Assembly: GCF_026586805.1 (NCBI RefSeq)
Contig: NZ_JAPFHA010000001.1
Coordinates: forward strand, 1-64,000
Direction: 5' to 3'
Source: Niveibacterium sp. 24ML
GTDB taxonomy: Bacteria > Pseudomonadota > Gammaproteobacteria > Burkholderiales > Rhodocyclaceae
DNA length: 64,000 bases
Shown: piece after piece, positions 37,867-46,551 of the stretch
Layout of the letters: every line of letters starts with the position of its first letter
Numbering within the stretch: the stretch's first letter is position 1
Translations under genes and position numbers: made by a program
Notes under the pieces: model-generated
What the model was told of the DNA's origin: nothing
The model's input: only the letters and a program-made list of their open reading frames with translations
Database searches by the model: none

Positions 37867-38988
37867 TCAGACCGAACCGATCACGCCTTCGACGAGGTAG
37901 TTCATCCCCTCCAGCTCGATCGCCTGTTGCGCGAAGCTCTTGCCGGCGGGGATCACTTCCTTGCCGGTGTTGTCTTTCAGCGGCCCCTTGAAGATGACGA
38001 ACTCGCCCTTGAGCATCTTGGCCTTCACATCGTCGGCCGCCTTGCGTGCCTTCTCGCCCACCGCCGCACCGTAGGGCGACATCTTCACGAAGCCTTCCTT
38101 GAGGCCACCGCGGACAAAGTTCGGGAAGGGCTTGCCTTCCTGCAGCGCCTTCGCGAAGGTGGTGTTGGGGGTGACCCAGTCCCACTCGGCGCCGGTGAGA
38201 TAGCCCTTCGGCGCGAGCTTGGCCTGACTCGCGTGATAGCCGCAGCTGAATGCGCCGCGGCGCTCGGCAGTTTCGACTACGACCTTCGGCCCGTCCACAT
38301 GGCAGGTCAGTACATCGCAGCCCTGGTCGAGCAGGCTGTTGGCCGCCTCGGCTTCTTTCACCGGCATCGCCCAGTCGCCGGTGAAGATCACGCGGGTGGT
38401 GGCGTTCGGGTTCACTGAGCGCGCGCCCATCGTGAAGGCGTTGATGTTGCGCAGAACCTGCGGAATCGGCTTGGCGGCAACGAAGCCGAACTTGCCGGTC
38501 TTGCTGGTGAGGCCGGCGACCACGCCGTTGAGGTATTGGCACTCGTCGATGTAGCCGAAGTAACTCGCCACGTTCTTCGGATGCTTGCCTTCAGTCCACA
38601 TGCCGCCGCAGTGCGCGATGTGCGCCTTGGGGTACTTCGCCGCCACCTTCAGCACATGCGGATCGAAATAGCCGAAGGAAGTGGCGAAGATCACCGCCGC
38701 CTTGTCCTGCACGATCATCGCTTCCATGCTCTTCTGCACCGCAACGGTTTCGGCGACTTTTTCTTCCTCGATCACCTTCACGCCCGGCAGCTTCTTCAGC
38801 GCGGCGGCGGCCTGCGCATGCGCCTGGTTGTAGCCGAAGTCATCGCGCGCACCCACGTAGATGAAGCCCACCGTGATGCCACCGGCCGCGATGGCATCGC
38901 GCACCGCGGCGGGCAGCAAGGCGAGCGCCGGCGCCGCAGCGGCGGCCTTGATGAAGTTGCGACGCGAAAACCTGGAACGATCCTGCAT
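37867..38988 (-). CDS. BMP-family substrate-binding protein with Tat-type signal (373 aa)
   Basis: BMP/Med-family periplasmic protein. The N-terminus SRFSRRNFIKAAAAAPALAL is a typical twin-arginine signal, unlike the Sec signal of the paralogue at 14308-15381, so it may fold or bind before export. Mature signatures are TVGFIYVGARDDFGYNQAHA, then AAVIFATSFGYFDPHVL, GKFGFVAAKPIPQVLRNINA and FSCGYHASQAKLAPKGYL. The ligand-pocket sequence differs from the first BMP protein, suggesting a different solute. It is the first gene of the minus-strand transporter-biuH-trtA-atzF operon. Confidence 0.9.
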   Translation of the reverse strand: MQDRSRFSRRNFIKAAAAAPALALLPAAVRDAIAAGGITVGFIYVGARDDFGYNQAHAQAAAALKKLPGVKVIEEEKVAETVAVQKSMEAMIVQDKAAVIFATSFGYFDPHVLKVAAKYPKAHIAHCGGMWTEGKHPKNVASYFGYIDECQYLNGVVAGLTSKTGKFGFVAAKPIPQVLRNINAFTMGARSVNPNATTRVIFTGDWAMPVKEAEAANSLLDQGCDVLTCHVDGPKVVVETAERRGAFSCGYHASQAKLAPKGYLTGAEWDWVTPNTTFAKALQEGKPFPNFVRGGLKEGFVKMSPYGAAVGEKARKAADDVKAKMLKGEFVIFKGPLKDNTGKEVIPAGKSFAQQAIELEGMNYLVEGVIGSV

Positions 38989-39062
38989 GGCGTTTCTCCC
39001 TGCTCGTGGTCAATGGCAATCGGCGTGTGCGCTGCATGGCTTGCATCACTCTTGTACGCCGT

Positions 39063-39074
39063 CTTGTATGCAAG
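39063..39074. promoter_or_regulatory. Candidate operator CTTGTATGCAAG upstream of the second BMP transporter operon
   Basis: This near-perfect palindrome lies 75 bp upstream of the binding-protein start. A related TTGTGTGCAA is upstream of the HpxZ-like/GntR operon (40535-40544). It is a plausible site for the neighbouring GntR regulator. Confidence 0.45.
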
Positions 39075-39294
39075 ATACGCAAAGCGCGTGCCAGGGACAC
39101 TGTGGGCATCGAAGTAGCTCCGCAACGAGTGCGGCTCTTCACGCTGCGCGGCGCCGCCATTGGCCGGCAGCGGAATGGGCTGGCACAGCAAGGAGCCACC
39201 TGCGGCGCGCGGGCTCGCAAGAGAGCCGAGCTTGAGTGCGCCGAACTGGTGCGGCGCACCGCTTGCGATGTCGAAATCCGTGCAGCGCCAGAAA

Positions 39295-39318
39295 ACAAAA
39301 ACGGGCGACGAGGCCCGT
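39295..39318 (-). terminator. Rho-independent terminator after the GntR gene
   Basis: On the minus strand ACGGGC-CTCGTC-GCCCGT is followed by TTTTTGTTTTC. It lies about 45 bp beyond the GntR stop codon and separates that operon from the BMP transporter promoter. Confidence 0.8.
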
Positions 39319-39363
39319 TCTGATGGTGCGGCAACCCGACGCACGCGGCGCCAGCGTCAGCTT

Positions 39364-40116
39364 CTAGCCCCAGCTCCCGCGCCGCGCCTCAAAGAGCTTG
39401 TGCAGCGTGATCTTGCGGACTTCGGCGCGGCTCGCTTCGATATGCGCGGCCAGCAGTGAGGTGGCGCGCTCGCTGCGGCGCCGCCGGATCGCCTTGAGGA
39501 TCTCGGCATGCTCGGCGTAGGTGGTGTCAATGCGCTCTTGCTGCGTGAAATCGAGCCGCCGCACGATGCGGATGCGCTCGGTCACATCGGCATGCACACG
39601 CGCCATCTCGGGGTTGCCGGCCGCTTCGACCAGCGACAGATGGAATGCCTCGTCCTGCCGCGCGACGCTGCGGCCATCGTTATCGCGTTCCGCTTCGGGC
39701 AGGAGCCAATAGGCTTCTAGCACATCCAGCGCTTCGAGCGATTCCTTGCGGTCGCACAAGCGCCGCACCGCCTCCAGCTCAAGCAGTTGACGCAGATCGT
39801 AGAGGTTCTCGAAACGGTCGAAATCGTAGGGATTCACGCTCCAGCCGCTGCGAAACTGAACGCTCAGAAAGCCCTCGCGCTGCAACTGGTAGAGCGCTTC
39901 ACGCACCGGGGTGCGGGATACGCCAAGGCGATCGGCGAGTTCGGTTTCGGTGAAGCGGTCGCCGGGCAGCAGGCGAAAGTCTGCGATGTCGTCCTTGATC
40001 GCCGCATACACGGTTTGGGCGCGGGTTGCCGGTTGCGCGGCGGCGCGCTTGCGAACGGCTGGGCGCGTCGAAGCAGGTTTTGCTGGGGCGGACTTGGCGG
40101 GGTTACGGCGGGTCAT
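39364..40116 (-). CDS. GntR-family (FCD domain) transcriptional regulator (250 aa)
   Basis: A basic Ala/Pro/Lys-rich tail (about 1-35) precedes a GntR winged helix (FTETELADRLGVSRTPVREALYQLQREG, about 60-90, read here in two parts: FTETELADRLG and VSRTPVREAL). An all-helical FCD ligand-binding domain follows, with DEAFHLSLVEAAGN and the metal-site histidines near HAEILKAIR. FCD regulators respond to small carboxylates or ureides. It overlaps the upstream HpxZ-like gene by 4 bp and sits between the two halves of the purine island, so it probably controls the adjacent transporter-hydrolase operon. Confidence 0.88.
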   Translation of the reverse strand: MTRRNPAKSAPAKPASTRPAVRKRAAAQPATRAQTVYAAIKDDIADFRLLPGDRFTETELADRLGVSRTPVREALYQLQREGFLSVQFRSGWSVNPYDFDRFENLYDLRQLLELEAVRRLCDRKESLEALDVLEAYWLLPEAERDNDGRSVARQDEAFHLSLVEAAGNPEMARVHADVTERIRIVRRLDFTQQERIDTTYAEHAEILKAIRRRRSERATSLLAAHIEASRAEVRKITLHKLFEARRGSWG

Positions 40117-40526
40117 GAGGCCGGATTGTGCATCAGGCTGACGTGCGCCGCGACGATGCGCCAGCCACCATGCGCAGCCTGATCGCTGCGCACCCAGGTC
40201 TGGCTCTGGCGACCGCCGCCTGCGCGATCGGTATAGCGGAACTCCAGATTCACGGTGCCGAAGTCCTGCCCGTAGGTGCTGATCTCGCATCGAACAATCC
40301 GGCGCGGCGGGCTTTGCTGGGCCAGCGCGGCACGAAACGCCACCACCGCATCAAACCCATACTGCTCGTCTGCCAGACCATAGCGCAAGGTATCGGGCCC
40401 CGGATGAAACAAGGCATCAAGTAGCTCGCGATTGTTGCCCACCAGTGCCGCCTCGTAGAGCTCGGCAATCGCTTTCAACTCGTCGCGAACTGCGGGCAGA
40501 TTGATTTGTGCGCTTGAAATGGGCAT
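40113..40526 (-). CDS. AtzH/HpxZ-like protein (NTF2-like fold, 137 aa)
   Basis: Small SnoaL/NTF2-fold protein of the DUF3225 type. ELLDALFHPGPDTLRYGLAD, the EQYGFDAVVAFRAAL segment and WRIVAAHVSLM are characteristic of HpxZ (oxalurate catabolism) and AtzH (1-carboxybiuret hydrolase partner protein). Its usual partner, an AtzE/HpxY-type amidase, is absent from this window. Here it precedes the GntR regulator gene, with a 4-bp overlap, and is divergent from a LysR gene. A role in handling an unstable carboxy-ureide such as carboxybiuret, made by the triuret route, is an attractive inference. Confidence 0.75.
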   Translation of the reverse strand: MPISSAQINLPAVRDELKAIAELYEAALVGNNRELLDALFHPGPDTLRYGLADEQYGFDAVVAFRAALAQQSPPRRIVRCEISTYGQDFGTVNLEFRYTDRAGGGRQSQTWVRSDQAAHGGWRIVAAHVSLMHNPAS

Positions 40527-40534
40527 GGCGGTCC

Positions 40535-40555
40535 TTGTGTGCAACGCTGTATACA
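40535..40555. promoter_or_regulatory. Candidate operators upstream of the HpxZ-like gene
   Basis: TTGTGTGCAA (40535-40544) resembles the palindrome upstream of the BMP transporter operon and is followed by the perfect palindrome TGTATACA (40548-40555). Both lie within 30 bp of the start codon, suited to repression. Confidence 0.4.
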
Positions 40556-40781
40556 TGGATGCACCACGCAAGAACCGAACCACACGATCCAGGCGCTGCC
40601 GCCCACGCGCCGCCTGCGCTGTGCCAAGGCGGACAACCGTGCATCGGCGGCACTGGCTTGGTGCCGGCGCGCCAGAACCAAGTCGGCAAAATGGCGGAAT
40701 CGTTGGGCGCTCGCACAAAGCAGCGTGTGGCGCAGATGTTGCTTTGGCGGTCTTGTCGTCTTTAGCGATTGGAACTGCGAA

Positions 40782-41729
40782 ATGGCCAGCAACTCTTGGG
40801 ATTCAATGGATGTGCACTTGCTGCGGGTGCTCCACGCAGTGCTGGCTGAATGCAGCGTCACCAAGGCGGCCTTGCGCCTGAACCAGTCGCAACCGGCGGT
40901 CAGCACCGCGCTGCGGCGCCTGCGCGATATCACCGGAGATCAATTGCTGGTGCGCTCGCGCAACGGCATGACCCCAACCGAGCGCGGCGCCGCGCTGCTC
41001 GAACCGGTGAAGCTGGCGCTGGCGCAGATTGAATCGATCGCGGTCAAGCAGGTGCGCTTTGATCCCGCCAAGTCGCGGCGGGTGTTCAACATTGCCACGC
41101 CGGATTACCTCAATGCGGTGATCCTAGGCGAAGTCGTCGCACGACTGCGCAAGTTCGCACCGCATTCGCAGGTGGTGTTCCATTCGCTCGGGCCGGACAG
41201 CGACTTCACGCAGGCGCTTGAATCCGGCGAGCTGGATGTGGTGATCGGCAACTGGCCGCAGCCGCCCGAACTGCTGCGGATGACTTCGTTGTTTGAAGAC
41301 GATCTGGTCTGCGTGATGCGCAAGGACCACCCCTACGCCAAGCGCCCGCTGACCACCGAGCGTTACCTCGAAGCGGAACACCTGGCGCCGACGCCCTACT
41401 CGGTCGGGCGCCGTGGCGTGATCGACATGCATCTGGCGCGCGAGCGCATCAAGCGCAACGTGGTGGCCTATGTGCCTTACTTCGGCCTGGTGCCCTACCT
41501 GCTGCTGCAAACCGACATGATCTTCACCGGCCCGCGCGTGTTCGCCGAGCACTTCGCAAAGCTGATGCCGCTGGCCGTGACCGAGGTGCCGATCGACTTT
41601 CCGAAGATGAACTTCTACCTGCTGTGGCACGACCGCACCCACCTCGCCGACGAATGCCGCTGGTTCCGCGAGCAGATCGTCAGCGTGGCACGCAAGCCGC
41701 AGGAAAGCAGCCTCACCGCGGCCGCGTAG
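40782..41729 (+). CDS. LysR-family transcriptional regulator (315 aa)
   Basis: N-terminal LysR helix-turn-helix (MDVHLLRVLHAVLAECSVTK; ALRLNQSQPAVSTALRRLR) and a periplasmic-binding-like effector domain (from about residue 95; VFNIATPDYLNAVILGEVVA). It is divergent from the HpxZ-like/GntR pair and convergent with uraD. The start at 40782 puts the HTH at the expected distance from the N-terminus. By position it is a likely regulator of the urate genes; the ligand could be urate, allantoin or another ureide. Confidence 0.88.
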   Translation: MASNSWDSMDVHLLRVLHAVLAECSVTKAALRLNQSQPAVSTALRRLRDITGDQLLVRSRNGMTPTERGAALLEPVKLALAQIESIAVKQVRFDPAKSRRVFNIATPDYLNAVILGEVVARLRKFAPHSQVVFHSLGPDSDFTQALESGELDVVIGNWPQPPELLRMTSLFEDDLVCVMRKDHPYAKRPLTTERYLEAEHLAPTPYSVGRRGVIDMHLARERIKRNVVAYVPYFGLVPYLLLQTDMIFTGPRVFAEHFAKLMPLAVTEVPIDFPKMNFYLLWHDRTHLADECRWFREQIVSVARKPQESSLTAAA

Positions 41730-41740
41730 GCCACTTCGCG

Positions 41741-42259
41741 TCAGGCAACGCGATCGGCGAGGCGCAGCGCGGCGATGCGCGCGATCTGCGTCAGTGCTTC
41801 GTCGAACTCGGCCTCGGGGCTGTGCTCAAGCCGGGCGGCGAAGCGCTCGATGATGCCGCGGCGGTCGTAGCCGCGCACCGCAAGGATGAAGGGGAAGCCA
41901 AACTTCGCGAGGTAAGCCGCGTTCAGATTCTGCAGGCGCTCGAACTCTTCCGGGCTGCAGGCATCGAGCCCGGCGCCGCTTTGCTCACCGCGTGATTCAT
42001 GCGTCAGCTCACCACGCACCGCAGCGCGGCCGGCAAGTTCAGGATGTGCGCGAATCAAGGCGAGTTGCTGGCCGCGCGTGGCGCCGCGCATCGCGGCGAC
42101 CAATGCGGCGAGCAAGGCGTCGCGGTCGGAAAACGGGCCGGCAGCCCAGGCTGCATGGGCAACCCAGGGGGAATGCTCGAAGATGCCGTCGAGCGCCTGC
42201 ACGAAAGCGTCGCGTTCAAGCGCTGACAAAGAGGCAAGCGGAATTGGCGTGGAGGGCAT
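41741..42259 (-). CDS. uraD: 2-oxo-4-hydroxy-4-carboxy-5-ureidoimidazoline (OHCU) decarboxylase
   Basis: Catalyses the third step of urate breakdown, stereospecific OHCU decarboxylation to S-allantoin. The 172-residue protein has the catalytic histidine in RAHPELAGRAAV, the ESRGEQSGAGLD helix and FPFILAVRGYDR, all family signatures. The start at 42259 follows a weak ribosome-binding site. It is divergent from uraH and so separated from the plus-strand urate operon, sharing a palindromic operator with it. Confidence 0.93.
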   Translation of the reverse strand: MPSTPIPLASLSALERDAFVQALDGIFEHSPWVAHAAWAAGPFSDRDALLAALVAAMRGATRGQQLALIRAHPELAGRAAVRGELTHESRGEQSGAGLDACSPEEFERLQNLNAAYLAKFGFPFILAVRGYDRRGIIERFAARLEHSPEAEFDEALTQIARIAALRLADRVA

Positions 42260-42431
42260 GCTCTGGCTTCTGGCTTCGGCGGGATCGCCGGGTGATGCCA
42301 GACTAGGCAGGCGCAGCCGGCGGCGCAATCCGCGAACTCGAATAGCGCACTTCGCCGCTTTCAGATGAACAGGCCCTTGCCCTGCACGGCACGGCGATGC
42401 CCCGGGTTCGGCCGCTGGCCTCATTCGCTCC

Positions 42432-42452
42432 GGTGGATGCGGGGTATCCACC
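42432..42452 (+). promoter_or_regulatory. 21-bp palindromic operator in the uraD/uraH divergent promoter
   Basis: GGTGGAT-N7-ATCCACC has the same arms and spacing as the palindrome upstream of xdhA (15552-15572). Its centre is about 43 bp before the start site predicted from the TACAAT -10 element at 42473-42478, which has no good -35. That is the position of a class II activator site for the uraH-puuD-puuE-alc-allA operon. Confidence 0.55.
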
Positions 42453-42472
42453 GATCGGGGGCCGAGCCTTCC

Positions 42473-42478
42473 TACAAT
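42473..42478 (+). promoter_or_regulatory. -10 element TACAAT for the uraH operon
   Basis: Good sigma-70 -10 match 44 bp before the uraH start. No recognisable -35 hexamer is present at 16-18 bp upstream. Confidence 0.45.
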
Positions 42479-42521
42479 CCGCCCATACGCCGCGCCCCCA
42501 GCGGCCTCCGCCCAGATTGGA

Positions 42522-42875
42522 ATGAAGATGGGACGACTCACCACCCATGTGCTCGACACCGCCCACGGCCGCCCGGCCGCCGGCATCCGCTACACGCTCA
42601 CCGCAGCCGACAGCGCGATACCGCTGGCTCAGGGCATCACCAATGCCGACGGCCGCTGCGACGCGCCGCTGCTTGAAGGTGCCGCCCTCAAAGCGGGCCG
42701 CTATGTGCTGCGTTTCGAAGTGGCCGCCTACTTCCGCGCCGCCGGCGTGCAACTGCCCGAGCCGCCCTTCCTCGACGAAGTGAGCATCGCATTCGGCATC
42801 GCCGACGCCGCCGCCCACTACCATGTACCGCTGCTGGTTTCGCCCTGGGCGTACAGCACCTACCGGGGCAGCTGA
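42522..42875 (+). CDS. uraH: 5-Hydroxyisourate hydrolase (transthyretin-like)
   Basis: Hydrolyses 5-hydroxyisourate to OHCU. The 117-residue transthyretin-related protein has the N-terminal TTHVLDTAHGRPAAGI with the active-site histidine, the arginine in TNADGRCDAPLL, and the diagnostic C-terminal YRGS. It begins the plus-strand urate operon, 2 bp before puuD. An alternative start 6 bp downstream (42528) is possible. Confidence 0.95.
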   Translation: MKMGRLTTHVLDTAHGRPAAGIRYTLTAADSAIPLAQGITNADGRCDAPLLEGAALKAGRYVLRFEVAAYFRAAGVQLPEPPFLDEVSIAFGIADAAAHYHVPLLVSPWAYSTYRGS

Positions 42876-42877
42876 GC

Positions 42878-44065
42878 ATGGATAGCGCATACCTGATTGA
42901 AGTGGCCAGCATGCTGCTGCGCTGGCTGCACCTGATCGTTGGCATCGCCTGGATCGGCTCCTCGTTCTACTTCGTCTGGCTCGACAATTCGATCAAGCCG
43001 CCGACCGATCCCAAGCTGAGGGAAGCCGGCGTCGGCGGCGAACTCTGGGCGATGCATGCCGGGGGCTTCTACAACCCGCAGAAGTACCTGGTTGCCCCGA
43101 AGGAATTGCCGAAGGAACTCCACTTCTTCTTCTGGCCCTCGTACTCCACCTGGATCACCGGCTTCCTGCTCATCTCGGTGCTGTACTACTTCCAGGCCGC
43201 AACCTGGATGGTGGACCCGGCAGTGGCGCAGATCAGCCCGACGGTGTCGGTGCTGATCGGGCTTGGCACCCTGGCCGGTGGCTGGATCGTGTACGACCTG
43301 CTCTCGCGCCTGCTGATCGAGCGCAGCCAGCTGGTGTTTGCGGTGATCTACACGCTCTTCGTCGGCGCCGTTACCTGGGCGCTGATGCACCTGCTGGCAG
43401 GCCGCGCCGCCTACATTCATGTCGGCGCGATGATCGCCACCACGATGAGCGGAAACGTCTTCTTCATCATCATCCCGAACCAGCGCAAGCTGGTCGCCGC
43501 GATGAAGCGCGGCGAGGCGCCGGACCCGGCGCTGGGCAAAAAGGCCAAGCAGCGCAGCGTGCACAACAATTACCTCACGCTGCCGGTGCTGTTCTCGATG
43601 ATCAGCAACCACTACGCCTTCACCTACAGCCACGCCCATGGCTGGCTGATGCTGATGCTGATCATGTTGAGTGCGGTGCTGATCCGCCACTTTTTCAACC
43701 TCAAGCACAAGGGCGAGTGGCGTTGGGAATACCCGATCGCCGGCGGCCTGATCCTGCTCGCGACGCTGTGGTGGACCGCGCCGGCCCCCGTTGTGCGCGA
43801 TACCGCCAAACCGGTGCCAACGCTCTCGCAGGTGATGCCGGTGGTCGAAGCCCGCTGCGCTGCCTGCCACGCCGAAAAGCCCACGATGATGCCTTCGGCG
43901 CCGGGTGGCGTGATGCTCGACACCGAAGCGCGCATCCGCCAGCATGCCCAGCGGATCTACGCCCGCACCACTCAAACCAAGGACATGCCGCTGGGCAACG
44001 TCACCAACATCACCGAGGAAGAGCGCGCACTGATCACCGGCTGGTACCTCGGCGGCACGAAGTAA
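42878..44065 (+). CDS. puuD: Membrane urate hydroxylase PuuD with C-terminal cytochrome c domain
   Basis: Membrane-bound urate oxidase that passes electrons to the respiratory chain instead of making hydrogen peroxide. The 395-residue protein starts with WLHLIVGIAWIGSSFYFVWL and contains about eight to nine membrane helices (for example GTLAGGWIVYDLLSRL). A periplasmic c-type haem domain has CAACH at 327-331 and a probable distal Met at about 370 (DMPLGN). Its position directly behind uraH and the absence of a soluble uricase support the call. Histidines within the N-terminal helices fit the family. Confidence 0.93.
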   Translation: MDSAYLIEVASMLLRWLHLIVGIAWIGSSFYFVWLDNSIKPPTDPKLREAGVGGELWAMHAGGFYNPQKYLVAPKELPKELHFFFWPSYSTWITGFLLISVLYYFQAATWMVDPAVAQISPTVSVLIGLGTLAGGWIVYDLLSRLLIERSQLVFAVIYTLFVGAVTWALMHLLAGRAAYIHVGAMIATTMSGNVFFIIIPNQRKLVAAMKRGEAPDPALGKKAKQRSVHNNYLTLPVLFSMISNHYAFTYSHAHGWLMLMLIMLSAVLIRHFFNLKHKGEWRWEYPIAGGLILLATLWWTAPAPVVRDTAKPVPTLSQVMPVVEARCAACHAEKPTMMPSAPGGVMLDTEARIRQHAQRIYARTTQTKDMPLGNVTNITEEERALITGWYLGGTK

Positions 44066-44078
44066 GGCGCGAGCGACC

Positions 44079-45029
44079 ATGACGCACGACACCTACCCGC
44101 GCGACCTCGTCGGCTACGGCCGCAAGCCGCCCCACGCACAGTGGCCGGGCGGCGCCCGGATCGCGGTGCAGTTCGTGCTCAACTACGAAGAAGGCGGCGA
44201 GAACTGCGTGCTGCATGGCGATGCCGGCAGCGAGCAGTTTCTCTCTGAACTCTTCAATCCGCCCAGCTTCCCCGAGCGGCATCTGTCGATGGAGTCGGTG
44301 TACGAATACGGCTCGCGGGTTGGTGTGTGGCGCATCCTGCGCGAGTTCGAAAAGCGCGGCCTGCCGCTTACCGTGTTCGGCGTGTCGATGGCGCTCGAAC
44401 GCCACCCCGAGCTGACCGCCGCATTCAAAGCACTGGGCCACGAGATCGCCTGCCACGGCTGGCGCTGGATTCACTACCAGCACATCGACGAGGCCACCGA
44501 GCGCGAGCACCTGCGCATCGGCATGGAGATCATCGAACGGCTCACCGGCGAGCGTGCGCTCGGCTGGTACACCGGCCGCGACAGCCCCAACACCCGACGC
44601 CTGGTCGCCGACTACGGCGGCTTCTTGTACGACAGCGATTACTACGGCGACGACCTGCCCTTCTGGACGCAGGTCACCAAGACCGACGGCAGTATCGCCC
44701 CGCAGCTGATCGTACCCTACACGCTCGACACCAACGACATGCGCTTCTCGCTGCCGCAGGGTTTCAGCCAGGGCGAGGACTTCTTCACCTACCTGCGCGA
44801 CGCCTTCGACGTGCTCTACGCCGAAGGCGAAGAAGCCCCCAAGATGCTCAGCGTCGGCATGCACTGCCGCCTGCTCGGCCGCCCCGGCCGCATGCGCGCG
44901 CTGCAACGATTCCTCGACCACATCGAAGCGCACGATCGCGTGTGGGTCTGCCGCCGGGTCGACATTGCACGGCACTGGCATCGGACGCATCCTTTCAATC
45001 CCAACGCGCACGCCCGACAGGAAGCCTGA
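44079..45029 (+). CDS. puuE: Allantoinase PuuE (polysaccharide-deacetylase fold)
   Basis: Metal-dependent hydrolysis of allantoin to allantoate by the deacetylase-like, cofactor-simple allantoinase. The 316-residue protein shows [20 protein letters not shown], then [39 protein letters not shown] and [16 protein letters not shown], all typical of PuuE. It lies 13 bp after puuD and 2 bp before the allantoicase gene. Confidence 0.94.
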   Translation: MTHDTYPRDLVGYGRKPPHAQWPGGARIAVQFVLNYEEGGENCVLHGDAGSEQFLSELFNPPSFPERHLSMESVYEYGSRVGVWRILREFEKRGLPLTVFGVSMALERHPELTAAFKALGHEIACHGWRWIHYQHIDEATEREHLRIGMEIIERLTGERALGWYTGRDSPNTRRLVADYGGFLYDSDYYGDDLPFWTQVTKTDGSIAPQLIVPYTLDTNDMRFSLPQGFSQGEDFFTYLRDAFDVLYAEGEEAPKMLSVGMHCRLLGRPGRMRALQRFLDHIEAHDRVWVCRRVDIARHWHRTHPFNPNAHARQEA

Positions 45030-45031
45030 CC

Positions 45032-46036
45032 ATGGCCGTCGTTACGCTCGACCCCGACGCACCGGACTTCACCCGCCGCTACACCAACCTTGCCGACCCA
45101 CGCCTGGGCGCGGAAGCAATTGCCTGCAGCGATGAATTCTTCGCACCGCGCGCGCGCATGCTTGCGCCCGAAGAGCCCGTCTTCATCCCCAGCAAGTACG
45201 ACGAACACGGCAAGTGGATGGACGGCTGGGAATCGCGCCGCAAGCGCGGCCCCGGCAACGACTGGTGCATCGTGCGCCTCGCGCGCGCCGGCCGAATCAC
45301 GGGTGTGGATATCGACACCCGCCACTTCACCGGAAACTACCCGCCGGGCGCCTCGCTTGAAGCCTGCCATTGCCCCACTGGCGACCCGGCCGACGATGCA
45401 AGCTGGACACCACTGCTGCCCGCCGTTGCGCTCCAGGGCAACGCGCATCACTACCACGCCATCGACAGTGATGCGGCGTGGACCCATCTCCGCCTCTCGA
45501 TCTACCCGGACGGCGGCGTCGCCCGCCTGCGCGTGTATGGTCGCCCGGTGGCGGACTGGGCCGACGGCACCGAACTGGATCTCGCCGCAGCCATCAACGG
45601 CGCCTACATCGTCGCCAGCAACAACGAACACTTCGGCCGCGCAGCCACGCTGCTGCTGCCCGGCCGTGGCCTGAACATGGGCGATGGCTGGGAGACCCGC
45701 CGCCGCCGCGAGCCCGGTAACGACTGGTGCATCGTCGCGCTCGCCACGCCCGGCATCATCGAACGGGTTGAAGTCGATACCGCGCACTTCAAGGGCAACT
45801 ACCCCGACGCCTGCTCGCTGCAGGCCGCCCACATGGCAGGCGGCACCGAGCAGACACTGATCACCCAAAGCATGTTCTGGCCCGAATTGCTCGCGCCGCA
45901 GAAGCTGCAGATGGATGCGGTGCATGGCTTCGACGCCCTCGCCAAACTGGGCGTCGTCACCCATGTGCGCTTCAACATTTTCCCCGACGGCGGTGTCAGC
46001 CGGCTGCGCCTGTTCGGCAAGGTGACCCGCGCGTGA
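45032..46036 (+). CDS. alc: Allantoicase
   Basis: Hydrolyses allantoate to ureidoglycolate and urea. The 334-residue protein consists of two related jelly-roll repeats. The matching motifs [17 protein letters not shown] with [12 protein letters not shown] (about 65-110) and [17 protein letters not shown] with [12 protein letters not shown] (about 225-270) show the internal duplication. Its last bases overlap the GTG start of allA. Confidence 0.95.
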   Translation: MAVVTLDPDAPDFTRRYTNLADPRLGAEAIACSDEFFAPRARMLAPEEPVFIPSKYDEHGKWMDGWESRRKRGPGNDWCIVRLARAGRITGVDIDTRHFTGNYPPGASLEACHCPTGDPADDASWTPLLPAVALQGNAHHYHAIDSDAAWTHLRLSIYPDGGVARLRVYGRPVADWADGTELDLAAAINGAYIVASNNEHFGRAATLLLPGRGLNMGDGWETRRRREPGNDWCIVALATPGIIERVEVDTAHFKGNYPDACSLQAAHMAGGTEQTLITQSMFWPELLAPQKLQMDAVHGFDALAKLGVVTHVRFNIFPDGGVSRLRLFGKVTRA

Positions 46037-46551
46037 CACCGCTGCCGGTCGAGCCGCTCAACCGCGAAGCCTTCGCGCCCTTCGGTGATGTCATCGAGGC
46101 CAGCGATGCGGTGCGTCACTTCACCATCAACGGCGGCAACACCGAGCGTTACCACGACCTCGCGCGGCTGGAACCGGGCGATGACGGACGCATGATCGTC
46201 AGCATCTTCCGCGGCCAGCCGCGCACCCTGCCCTTCGCCATCACCATGGTCGAACGCCACCCGCGCGGCTCGCAGGCCTTCATCCCGCTCAATGGCCGCG
46301 ACTACCTTGTCGTCGTCGCCACCGCGCCGGAACCCGGCGCGCTGCGCTGCTTCCTCGCGCGCGGCGACCAGGGCGTCAACTACGCAGCCGGCACCTGGCA
46401 CCACCCGCTGCTCGCGCTTGATGCGGTGAGCGACTTCCTCGTGCTCGATCGCAGCGGGCCGGGCGCAAACTGCGACGAAGTGAGCTTCGACGCGCCCCGC
46501 ACAATCGCCTTCACGCCCAGCCCCAGCGCACAGGCGCGCGCGCGCTCCTGA
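46033..46551 (+). CDS. allA: Ureidoglycolate lyase
   Basis: Splits ureidoglycolate into glyoxylate and urea, ending the pathway. The 172-residue cupin has [40 protein letters not shown] and the [20 protein letters not shown] motif. It starts with GTG, overlapping the allantoicase stop as GTGA. Urea release implies a urease or urea amidolyase elsewhere in the genome. Confidence 0.94.
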   Translation: MTPLPVEPLNREAFAPFGDVIEASDAVRHFTINGGNTERYHDLARLEPGDDGRMIVSIFRGQPRTLPFAITMVERHPRGSQAFIPLNGRDYLVVVATAPEPGALRCFLARGDQGVNYAAGTWHHPLLALDAVSDFLVLDRSGPGANCDEVSFDAPRTIAFTPSPSAQARARS

